Source: Rhinopithecus roxellana (Eukaryota > Chordata > Mammalia > Primates > Cercopithecidae). Taken from it: 64,000 bases of DNA. The position numbers were made by a program, and so were the translations under genes. Location of the stretch: assembly GCF_007565055.1 (NCBI RefSeq), contig NC_044568.1, positions 19,460,488-19,524,487 of the forward strand. Direction: 5' to 3'. Shown piece by piece: positions 48,801-60,800 of this stretch (positions are counted from its first letter, which is position 1; each line of letters begins with the position of its first letter). Under the pieces are notes generated by a model. It was given only the letters and a program-made list of their open reading frames with translations, made no database searches and was not told the DNA's origin.

Positions 48801-51800
48801 GAGCCTGAGCATGCAGCTGCGCCCTGGCTGGCCAGCGTGGACAGACTTCAGAGTGAGGTGGGGGCACCAGGCACCTCCAGGACACCATTCTGAAACCCAG
48901 ATCTAGAAGCCCCATGACCTGGCCTGGCAGGGCCCCCGGGCGACCCTCATTCCCACATACGGGCAACACAACATGTGTGCAGGCATGCGGCAGAGTGTGC
49001 CAGCCAGCCAGCCCGAGGGGCGCTGGCCGCTGGAGGAGGTGAGGGTCGTCTGCAGCGTGGCCGCAGCACGTGGGGCCCAAATCAGGGCCAGGCCTGCCCC
49101 TCGGTGGCCTCACACCCCAAGTCACGGCTGGGCCTGCCCCTCGGTGGCCTCACACCTGTCCTCCCACAGCAGCTGCCTCTGTTCTTTCCACTCCCAGAAA
49201 TGCTCATTTTTCACGGCTCTGCTCAGATTTCCCAGGGCCAGGGCCAGGCTGTGGACGGGGTGAGCTCAGCCCTTCCAGCCCCAGCCCTGGCGCTCTGAGG
49301 TCTGGTGGGAGAGCCCCGGGTGTGAGCGATGGCACCCTGCGTTCTGATCCAGCCTCGCCCCCGGCTGCTGTGTGGTCTCTGAGAGGGGTGGGCTCAGGGT
49401 CCAGGCCTCTCCTGCCCTGATCTCCCTGTTCTCCTGGCCTTGGAGCCTCCCAGCAGCCCCTGCAGCCCTGGAGGCCTGTGAGGACAGGACTGGTCTGACT
49501 CAACTGTCCTGTCGAGCCCCCATCCCGTTTGACAGAAGGGGAACAGGCTCCGAGAAGCTAAGTGACTTGCCTGAGACTGTCAGAGCTGGGATGGTGCCTA
49601 GCATCCAGCCCCACAGCCTATGCTCTCAGCCTGGGCACCTGGCACCTCAGCCACCAGGAGAGCCCCCAAGTCATAGATGGGGACACTGGGCTGCTGGCAG
49701 CCAGGCCAGAGCCGGGGCATCTGACGAGAGCCATGTTCTTTCCACCACACCCTGGCTTTCCCCTGTATTTGGGAAACGGCTGTGTTCTGGGAAATCTTTA
49801 GTCAGGACCAGGGAAAACAGGCCTGTCCAGTCTCTCTCCCCCAACCCCAGGCCGGCCTGTCACTTCTCCTAGGCAGCTGGCCACCTCTGTCTCCCCAGAG
49901 GCTCGGGGAGGGCAGGAGTACCACCCCTAACTTCTAGACACAGCCACCCAGAAGGCTGGCAGGGGTACCCAGGAGACCCTGGAGCCTGGCCATGTCCCTC
50001 AGGCCCCCTTGGTCTCTAGAGACCCCTCGGGGTGCAGACAGGGCCCTGCTGCTCCCTGGGTGCATGGTTCAGGGTGATGAGGTGCTCTAGGACAGCCTGT
50101 GGTTGGCCTATACCTGGCAAGGTCATCACGTGCCTGGACTTGCCAGGACAGACCCTGGGTCTTTGGCCAGCATGAGAGCTGCTACCAGGAAGGCCTGCAG
50201 GGCCTGTGAGCTCGAGTGAGGAAGTAGGAAGGTGTTAGGCAGACCTCAGGGACGGCTGGGGCCTGTGCTCAGGGAGGCTGGCCTGTGGCCCTCAGAGGGG
50301 CAGCTGTGGACGTGGCCGCCTCCCGCTCTCCTGGCTGGGCAGATGTGGGCTGCAGAGGTGGCCTCAGTGTGATACACCTGACCTTGCCCCTGCCCGTGAC
50401 CTTGGCAGGATGATGACGAGAGGGATGTGGATGCCAGCCCCCCGGCAGGGCTGCAGGAAGCTGCAACGCTGGCCACTACACGGAGGTCACGGCTGGCCGC
50501 CCGTTTCCGGGTCACTGCCCACTGGCTGCTGGTGGCGGCTGGGCGGGTCCTGGCTGTAACCCTGCTTGCACTGGCAGGTACGCACTGAGGCAGGGGCACC
50601 GGCAGTCACACTGGGAGGGGTCTTGGAGTTCCCTGAGGACTGTGGAGACAGCAGGACATGTGGCACCAGCCAGGTACAACCCTGTGTGCCCCTGCCCTGC
50701 CCCGCAGGCATCGCCCACCCCTCGGCCCTCTCCAGCGTCTACCTGCTGGTCTTCCTGGCTATCTGCACCTGGTGGGCCTGCCACTTTCCCATCAGCACTC
50801 TGGGCTTCAACAGACTCTGCGTCGCAGTGGGCTGCTTTGGCGCCGGACATCTCATCTGCCTCTACTGCTACCAGACGCCCTTGGCACAGGCTCTGCTCCC
50901 ACCTGCCGGCATCTGGGCTAGGTAACGGCTTGCCACACAGCCCCTTTTCCCTCCCCCCCGGTCGTGCCCACCTGGCCCGTCTAGCCCCTGTGGCCCCACT
51001 GCCTCCGGGGTGGTGGGCAGTGACAGGTCTTCTCTGGACAGGGTGCTGGGTCTCAAGGACTTTGTGGGCCCTGCGAACTGTTCCAGCCCCCACGTGCTGG
51101 TCCTCAACACCAGCCTGGACTGGCCCATATATGCCAGTCCCGGCATCCTGCTGCTGCTGTGCTATGCCACGGCCTCTCTGCGCAAGCTCCGTGTGCACCG
51201 CCCCTCTGGCCAGGTGAGTACCTGCCACCCTTGGGGAGTGGGCCGAGGTCAGACCATGGGGCTGGTCTCAGGACCTCCTGCCTCTGGGTGGGGTGTGGAG
51301 CTGGTCTGGGCTTAAGGTGCTGGTCTCTGCAGAGGAAGGAGGCGGCAAAGGGGGACGAGACTCGGGAGCTGGAGCTGGCAGAGCTGGACCAGTGGCCCCA
51401 GGATGGGGAGGCTGCCCAGGTGAGCAGCCAGCTGGGTGGAGGCGCCAGGGTGGGGGGCGCTGGGCCAGCCCCTGCATGGCTCACTACTGCTTGCCCACAG
51501 CACGTGGTGCCCACAGCACCCGACACGGAGGCTGATAACTGCATCGTGCACGAGCTGACAGGCCAGAGCCCCATCCGGCAGCGGCCTGGTAAGTACCGCG
51601 CACTCCGAGGTACGGCTGGGAAGGGGGAGGCCGGTGCTGCCCCCTGGTGACCGCCTGGCGCTCTCGCATGCTCGCACTGCACCTCTGCCTGCCACCTCCT
51701 CGGGCGCCCAGGGCATCCATGTGTCGGTGTCCCTGACCTGAGACCCCCAGGGCAGCCGAGTGGCTGCGTGGTTGACCCCCAAGACCCCATGGGGGGGCCC

Positions 51801-54800
51801 TCCAGTCTCCCAACCCCTCCCCAAAAAACATGGCTACACTGTCTTGTGCTGTTCGCTCTGGGAGCTGCTCAAGGTGGGCCGGTGGCCCCAGGAGGCTGCT
51901 TGTCCAGGGCAGGGGCTGGCCTGGGAACTCCGTGTTGGCCATGTTGCCTTGGGAGGGCCTGAGGACTCTTTCTGGCTACTTTCTTTCTTTACCCTAACCC
52001 TTGATTTTCCATTTTGCAATGTGTTTCTGAATGAAGCAAGTGAAGCCAGGGCCCTGGGGTGGGGGTCCCGAGAGTCTTCAGGTGCACAGGGCTGGAAACG
52101 GGGTCAGGGCTACCTTATGCGCCCCACCCTTTCAAGGAAACTGAGGCCCAGAGAACAGCAGGTGCTGGCACTGGCAGGGCGATCCCTGACGCTCGGGGAA
52201 CAGTGTCAGCTCCACCGCTGGAACCCGTGTGTTCTGCCCATAGCCCACCATGGCCACCGGGGGCCCGTCCCTGCTGCTGTATGCTTGCCCATGGCCCGAA
52301 TTTTAGGGCATAGTCAGGGTGGGGGCTGCCTGGAGATCACCCCGCTGGAGCTGACCTCTGTCCCCACCTGCAGTGCAGCCCAAGCGGGCTGAGCCCAGGG
52401 AGGCATCCCCACTCCACAGCCTGGGCCACCTCATCATGGACCAGAGCTATGTGTGCGCACTCATCGCCATGATGGTAGGCGGCTGTGGGGGTTGGGTGGG
52501 ATGGGGTGGGGGAAGGTGGCTGTGCAGCCCCCTCCCTCCGCCGCGCAGGTGTGGGGCATCGCTGGGGGGGGGTGCGCTGGGCGGCCATGCAGTCCCCTCT
52601 GCCACGCAGGTGTGGAGCATCACCTACCATAGCTGGCTGACCTTTGTGCTGCTGCTCTGGGCCTGCCTCATCTGGACAGTGCGCAGCCGCCACCAGCTGG
52701 CCATGCTATGTTCACCCTGCATCCTGCTGTACGGGATGACGCTGTGCTGTCTGCGCTACGTGTGGGCCATGGACCTGCGCCCTGAGCTGCCTACCACCCT
52801 GGGCCCCGTCAGTCTGCGCCAGCTGGGGCTGGAGCACACCCGCTACCCCTGCCTGGACCTTGGCGCCATGGTGAGTGCACCACCACATCCAGGGGTGCCT
52901 GGGTGCATGGACCCGTCAGGGTCATCATCCTGTTCAATGTCCATTGCCCAGGGGAGTAGCAGCGCCAGGAAGGTAGATCCGTGTCTGTCTGTCACAATAG
53001 GGTCCCCTTCTGCCCACCCAGGGCCAGCCCAGAGTAGCTTCTCAGTGAGCGTTTGTTGAGCAAATAGACAACCTTGTGTTGGCATGGGCACCAACCCTGC
53101 ATCCCGACACTGTGAGCGTGGACTCTGCCCATTGGCGTGGGCACCACCCCTGCGCCCCTGATGCTGTGTGTGAGCATGGGCTCTGCCCACTGGCACAACC
53201 CTGGGTCTCAGTGACAAGCTGTGCAGGCCATGTGTTCACGGGGTGCCTGTGTGTCCATGTGAGCTGGGTGCCAGCATCATGTCTGGTCACCTGTTTGCAG
53301 GCCAGCGGGTTGTGTCTCACCTTGTGAGACTTGTGAGCCTGTGTGTGCAAACATGTGCACCTGTGTGTACACCTCCACATAAGCCTGTGGGCATATGTGA
53401 GCATGCATGTGGGTAAATGTGCATTCCAGCATGTGGACATGTGTGCATGTGTGTACATGGATCTGTGCCCATGTGAACTAGTGAACCCGTGTGACTGTGT
53501 GAGCGCGTGTGAACCCATGCACTCATCCGTGGGTATGGAAGTGTGTGCTCATGTGCCTCTGGGTGGGTGTGAGCGAGAGGGTGTTTGGTGCCTGTGGGAG
53601 GCCGGTGTAGATGGCCTGGCGCCAGCCGCCTCCCTGAGGGCTCTTGCCTTGGCTATGGGAGGGGTGCTGGGCCCCCCGGCTGACTGTGACATACCGCTCT
53701 TGTCGCAGTTGCTCTACACCCTGACCTTCTGGCTCCTGCTGCGCCAGTTTGTGAAAGAGAAGCTGCTGAAGCAGGCAGAGGCTCCAGCTGCGCTAACGGA
53801 GGTCACTGTGGCAGACACAGGTGAGTGGCAGGCCAGAGGTGGGGGCTGCCCTCCTGCCCGCCCGCCCGCCCCGATGCCATCGCCTGCCCCCGGCTTGGCC
53901 CACAGAGCCCACGCGGACGCAGACCCTGCTGCAGAGCCTGGGGGAGCTGGTGAAGGGCGTCTATGCCAAGTACTGGATCTACGTGTGTGCCGGCATGTTC
54001 ATCGTGGTCAGCTTTGCCGGCCGCCTCGTGGTCTACAAGATTGTCTACATGTTTCTCTTCCTGCTGTGCCTCACCCTCTTCCAGGTGGCTGGCGGGTCGG
54101 GGTGGGGGCTGGGGCACAGACCCTCCCCGCGGCCCTCACCGCGGCCCTCACCGTCCCCCCTCACCCGGCAGGTCTACTACAGCCTGTGGCGGAAGCTCCT
54201 CAAGGCCTTCTGGTGGCTCGTAGTGGCTTACACCATGCTGGTCCTCATCGCCGTCTACACCTTCCAGTTCCAGGACTTCCCCGCCTACTGGCGCAACCTC
54301 ACTGGCTTCACTGATGAGCAGTGAGTCCAGGCTGGGGCGGTGGGGCAGCGGCGCTGGCACCCCGTGCACTTCCCCAGGGCTCCAGCGGCTCCACCAGGGG
54401 CCGGGCCGGTGCTGATGCTAACCCTCCGCAGGCTGGGGGACCTGGGCCTGGAGCAGTTCAGCGTGTCCGAGCTCTTCTCCAGCATCCTGGTGCCCGGCTT
54501 CTTCCTGCTGGCCTGCATCCTGCAGCTGCACTACTTTCACCGGCCCTTTATGCAGCTCACCGACATGGAGCATGTGTCTCCGCCTGGCAGGCGCCTCCCG
54601 CGCTGGGCTCACAGGTGTGGCCCTGCCCTCCCTGGCTGGCCTTGGAGAGGTGCAGCCTCCTGGGCCAGGGAGGGAGCCAGGTGGGATTTGGACAGGAGCC
54701 ACATCCTCTATTTGCTCACATCGAGGGGATGGCAGTAGCATGGAGGTCCTGGGGACAGTGGGCATGAGTTCCGACGCAACTATGCGCCTGACTTGGCAGC

Positions 54801-57800
54801 TGCAGCAGCAGTGGTGCAAACAGCGCTTCCTCCAGGCCCAGGAAATGAGAGGGGCAGGAACCCAGTTGGGAGATGCCATTTTCGGACTCTCTCCCAGGCA
54901 GGATGCAGTGAGCGGGACCCCACTGCTGCAGCAGCAGCAGCAGCAGCAGGAGGAGGAGGAGGAGGAGGAGGGCCCCAGGGCTGAGGGGCTGGGCATGGCC
55001 ACTCCCCACCAGGCCACCCAGGTGCCTGAAGGTGAGTCGGGCGGGCAGAGCACAGAGGCCACCCAGTCTGCTGTGCCACATCCCAGCTGGGGGGATGTTG
55101 ACAGAGTCCCCTCTGAGCTCCAGAGCCTCTTCTGCACAGGGACCTGGGACTCCCCATTTCCACCCTACACTGACCCTCACACCGTCACAGGCGCAGCCAA
55201 GTGGGGCCTGGTGGCCGAGCGGCTGCTGGAGCTGGCAGCTGGCTTCTCGGACGTCCTCTCACGGGTGCAGGTGTTCCTGCGGCGGCTGCTGGAGCTGCAC
55301 GTCTTCAAGCTGGTGGCCGTGTACACCGTCTGGGTGGCCCTGAAGGAGGTGAGTGTGGCAGGCACCTCAGCTTCCCGTCTGGGGTGGGGTTGCTCTGTCC
55401 TGCCTGGCTGTCCTCCCCAAGCCCAGCCCCACGTGCCCGCTGCCCTCAGGTGTCGGTGATGAACCTGCTGCTGGTGGTGCTGTGGGCCTTCGCCCTGCCC
55501 TACCCACGCTTCCGACCCATGGCCTCCTGCCTGTCTACTGTGTGGACCTGCGTCATCATCGTGTGTAAGATGCTGTACCAGCTCAAGGTTGTCCACCCTC
55601 AGGAGTATTCCAGTAACTGCACTGAGGTACTGACCCCCGTGGGCGGAGACGGGAGGAAGCTCCAGGCAGCTGTGTTCACAGCCCCACCCTCCCAGGGCAG
55701 CTGCTTCAGAGCAGTGGGGCCAAGGGGGCTTCCTGGAGGCAGCATCCTTTGACCTGATCTGTGGACCAGGGGTCCACTCCCCGCACACAAGGGTGTCTGG
55801 TAGGGGTGGAGTCCCAGGGTCTGCTGCAGGGAGGAGGGGAGGAGGGGAGGAGGGGAGGAGGGGAGGAGGGGAGGGCCCCACCCCAGGCCTGGGCAGGGAG
55901 AGACGGTCAGGCAGCTGCTGCCTGGCACTTTCTCACACATCCCTCCTCCCTGGACCTCTCTTCACTCCCCTAGCCCCTGCCTGTGGTCTCCCTGTTTCTC
56001 AAACACCTGGTCGCCTTCCCTGTGAAGGTGGCTCCAAGGCCAGCAGCCCGTGTCCTTGGCTGGGGCAGCAGTGGGCCTGCCCCGGAGCTGTGGCTGTGGT
56101 GGGCTCCAGGCAGGGCCAGGGGGGCACTGTGGCCTGGGAAGGGGCACTGATGCCCGGTTTCTTGCCAGCCCTCCCCCAACAGCACCAACCTGCTGACCAC
56201 GGAGATCAGCCAGTCCCTGCTGTACCGGGGGCCCGTGGATCCTGCCAACTGGTTTGGGGTGCGGAAAGGGTTCCCCAACCTGGGCTACATCCAGGTGAGT
56301 GAAGGGCTGGTGGGCTGCTGGGCGGGCGAGTACCCGGCTGCCCCCTGACCCTTGCCCCCCCGCAGAACCACCTGCAGGTGCTGCTGCTGCTGGTATTCGA
56401 GGCCATCGTGTACCGGCGCCAGGAGCACCACCGCCGGCAGCACCAGCTGGCCCCACTGCCCGCCCAGGCCGTGTTCGCCAGCGGCACCCGCCAGCAGCTG
56501 GACCAGGATCTGCTCGGCTGCCTCAAGTACTTCATCAACTTCTTCTTCTACAAATTCGGACTGGAGGTGAGGCAGGGACGTTGCCTCCTCCTGGGGCAGG
56601 GCTTGGCCGTCGGAAGGGAGGGCTGCACCGTGCAGGCACCAGAAGCCTGGCCCCACCTGGGTCTGTCTGGGCCACAGGGGGCGGGGGACAGGGCCCGGCA
56701 AGGCTTCCCCCTGGCCTCCTGTGGTGTTGGTGTTGATAAGAGGCAAGAGGCCAAGGCAGATTCGCTGTACTGTACAGCTCACCTCCTGGAGCCTCATTTT
56801 CCCCTGCATGATGGCAACTGCCAGCCACTCCAGCCCTCTTGACAACACCACTGGCCCTGCCCTTGCTTGATGCCCACAGCCTCCAGGCGGGGCTGCTGCA
56901 AGCCTGAGGCCTGCTGGGTGGGACCAGAAAGCCCCTCTCTCCTGACTCACTGCACCCCCACACCCCGCCCTCCCTCGACTCACTGCACCCCACACCCCGC
57001 CCTCCCTCGACTCACTGCACCCCCACACCCCGCCCTCCCCGACTCACTGCACCCCCACACCCCGCCCTCCCCGACTCACTGCAACCCCACACCCCGCCCT
57101 CCCCGACTCACTGCACCCCCACACCCCGCCCTCCCCGACTCACTGCATCCCCACACCCCGCCCTCCCCGACTCACTGCACCCCACACCCCGCCCTCCCCG
57201 ACTCACTGCACCCCCACACCCCGCCCTCTCCCCTCCCCAGATCTGCTTCCTGATGGCCGTGAACGTGATTGGGCAGCGCATGAATTTTATGGTGACCCTG
57301 CATGGCTGCTGGCTGGTGGCCATCCTCACCCGCAGGCACCGCCAGGCCATCGCCCGCCTCTGGCCCAACTACTGCCTCTTTCTGGCTCTGTTCCTGCTGT
57401 ACCAGTACCTGCTGTGCCTGGGGATGCCCCCAGCCCTGTGCATCGGTGAGGATCACGTGGCTTGGGTGGGTGTGGGCTTTGTGGCTTTGTGGACGCCTGT
57501 GGGGTGTTTCCCGCCTGCCCCGGGCTCCTGTCCACCCTCCTGGACTTAGCCTTGGCCTCCCCCAGTCCCTCCTGCCCACCCCACATCCTACCCAGACACC
57601 CTCATCTACATCCTCTCTCAGGGGCGGCCTGGCCCCCTCCAGGCTCTGTTACTCTTTCTTTTTTGCCCAATATTCTTTTTTTTTTTTGAGACGGAGTCTT
57701 GCTCTGCCGCCCAGGCTGGAGTGCTGTGGCCGGACCTCAGCTCACTGCAAACTCCGCCTCCTGGGTTCACGCCATTCTCCTGCCTCAGCCTCCCGAGTAG

Positions 57801-60800
57801 CTGGGACTACAGGCGCCCGCCACCTCGGCCGGCTAATTTTTTGTATTTTTTAGTAGAGACGGGGTTTCACCGTGTTAGCCAGGATGGTCTCGATCTCCTG
57901 ATCTCGTGATCCGCCCGTCTCGGCCTCCCAAAGTGCTGGGATTACAGGCTTGAGCCACCGCGCCCGGCCTCTTTTTTGCCCAATATTCTATCTTGAAATA
58001 TTTCAAACCTTCAGGAAAGTTGTGAGTCACACAAAGAGCGCTGCGTCCTCTCTGGTCCCCGGGTGGGTCGGCCGTGATACCTCACACCCAAGAGCTGCCT
58101 TGAGCGTCTCCCGGGGGCGGGTGTCCCTAAGCCCACAGCCCCGCACGCACGGACCTGTCTCCTGGCAGTGCCACTGTCAAATGTGTCCTCTGCATTCAAA
58201 CAGCCCCGGCCTCAGCACCCTGCTTTGTGGCTGTTTGGTTTTCAGATGGGATCTGGTCTGATGTTTGCTCTAGTCTCTTGTCTTGGGTCTAGGCCACCCC
58301 CGCCTCTCCTGTTTCTTGGGAAGTTCTGGAGGGAGGCCGGCAGTGTTGCTGACACCCTGAGACTGGATTTGCGTGGCTGTCCTGGTGATGAGGGTCTGCT
58401 CAAGGCACACAGCACCCTGCAGTCTGAGATGGGGAGTCACATTTGTGCATGCGGCCGGCTCAGGGGTGTCCCACCTGCCCCACAGTGGCACCCAGCCTGT
58501 TGGCACTGGTGGGCTGTCTGGGGTCAGCCTTGTGGCTTCATAAAACAGACCCTTTCTGTTGTCTCTGTGCGTCCATCAGCTGGGTTTCCCATCCAGGAGA
58601 GCTGCCATTTCTCACTGGTCACTTTCTGAGAATTCTGTCATCCACAGACACTGGGCTTCCCCTCTGCTGAGTGGAGGCCCTGGCCCCTCTGGCCACACAC
58701 TGTTACGTGGTCTCCCCTTATTTGGCTGGGCGTGGTGGTTCACACCTGTGATCCCAGCACTTTGGGAGGCCGAGGCAGGAGGATCCCTTGAGGCCAGGAG
58801 TTTGAAACCACTCTGGTCAACATAGCAAGAACTTTTTTTTTTTTTTTTTTTTTTTGAGACGGAGTCTCGTTCTGTCGCCCAGGCTGGAGTGCAGTGGCCA
58901 GATCTCGGCTCACTGCAAGCTCCACCTCCCGGGTTTACGCCATTCTCCTGCCTCAGCCTCCCGAGTAGCTGGGACTACAGGCGCCGCCACCACGCCCGGC
59001 TAGTTTTTTGTATTTTTTAGTAGAGACGGGGTTTCACCGTGTTAGCCAGGATGGTCTCGATCTCCTGACCTCGTGATCCGCCCGTCTCGGCCTCCCAAAG
59101 TGCTGGGATTACAGGCTTGAGCCACCGCGCCCGGCCTGTTTTTTTTTTTTTTAAAAGATGGAATCTTGCTTCATCACCCAGGCTGGAGCGCAGCGGCAGC
59201 CTCTGCCTCCCTGGTTCAAGCAGTTCTCTGCCTCAGCCTCCCAAGTAGCTGGGATTACAGGCAGGCACCACTATGCCCAGCTAATTTTTGTATTTTTTTA
59301 GTAGAGACAGGGTTTCATCGTGTTGGCCAGGCTGGTCTTGAACTCCTGATCTCAGGTGATCCACTCCCCTCAACCTCCCAAAGTGCTGGGGTTACAGGTG
59401 TGAGCCGCCACGCTCGGCCCTGTTTCCTAATGGCGGTTTCCTGTTTCCTCAACTCTTCTACGTATGTTAATTGGCATCTTCCGTAAGGAAAAGCTGTCCT
59501 TTGTCCTCTGCTGATTTCTTTACTCAGGTATTTGTGTCTGTGTGGACACCGATGTTGGTCGTCATCTCTGGGACTGGCTGTGGGACCAGCACTGTTTAGT
59601 CTTGTGTGGTCCCAGCTTCAGGCCCTGGGAGCTCCGGGCCTTCTCCACCTGCCCCACCCTTTGCAAGCCCATCTTGTTTTCTTTTTCCTTTTTCTTTTTT
59701 TTTTTCAAGACGGAGTCCTACTCTGTCGCCCAGGCTGGACTGCAGTGCTGCCATCTCTGCTCACTGCAACCTCCACCTCCCGGGTTCAAGCGATTCTCCT
59801 GCCTCAGCCTCCCTCCTGAGTAGCTGGGATTACAGGCGCCCGCCACCACGCCCGGCTAATTTTTGTATTTTTAGTAGAGACGGGGTTTCACCATGTTGGC
59901 CAGGTTGGTCTCAAACTCCTGACCTCAGGTGATCTGCCCACCTCTGCCTCCCAAAGTGCTGGGATTACAGGCTTGAGCCGCCCCACACGGCCCTGTCCTG
60001 TTTTCTGCTCCCAGGGATTGCTGCCTCATCTGCTTCCCAGGTTCAGCTCTGAGCTCCACGTCTTTCCTGTAAAACACCTGCGTTAGAGAACCCGGGTTCT
60101 CTGACATCGAGGCAACTTTGTTTTCGTATCGTGAGGTTCCCTCTGCGGCAGACGGTGTGTGGGTTTTGCGTATGTGTGGAGTCACATCCACCCCCTCCCC
60201 GCCTCCTAGGAAGTGTGGCCAGGGGCCGGCAAAGCCATGGCTCCCTCCCCCCGCAGGCGCCTCCCATCCCTGGCACGTGGTCCCGTCAGGATGCCACGTC
60301 AGCAGGACTCACAGCGGGTGCTGCTGGGTCTGACTTTCACTTGGCAGAGCACACTGAGGTCTGTCTAGGCTGTCCCGTGGATCCCGGTCCCACGTGCTGA
60401 GCAGCGTTCCCTGTTGTGGCTGCTGCAGGTGTCTGCACTGCATGCGGCTTCTGGCTGTTTTCAGAGCTGTCATATCACACGCACTGTCGTATCATGGACT
60501 ATGAAGCCGTGTGAGCCACAACCCAGGGAGGCCCAGCAGCCCCCATCCCCGTGCTCTCCGGCCTCCCGCTTGGTTGCTTTGCCCCCGGGGGCTTGGTGCA
60601 TAGTTGAAGGAATGTGTATGTGTGGCCGGGCACGGTGGCTCAAACCTGTAATCCCAGCACTTTGGGAGGCCGAGACGGGCGGATCACGAGGTCAGGAGAT
60701 TGAGACCATCCTGGCTAACACGGTGAAACCCCGTCTCTACTAAAAAATACAAAAAACTAGCTGGGCAAGGTGGCGGGCGCCTGTAGTCCCAGCTACACGG

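Noticed and set aside
53343..54314. 323-codon ORF running through exon 13
   Set aside because: Its first 120 codons are TG-rich simple repeat in intron 12; only the exon 13 part is real, and it then runs into intron 13 and the wrong frame of exons 14-15.
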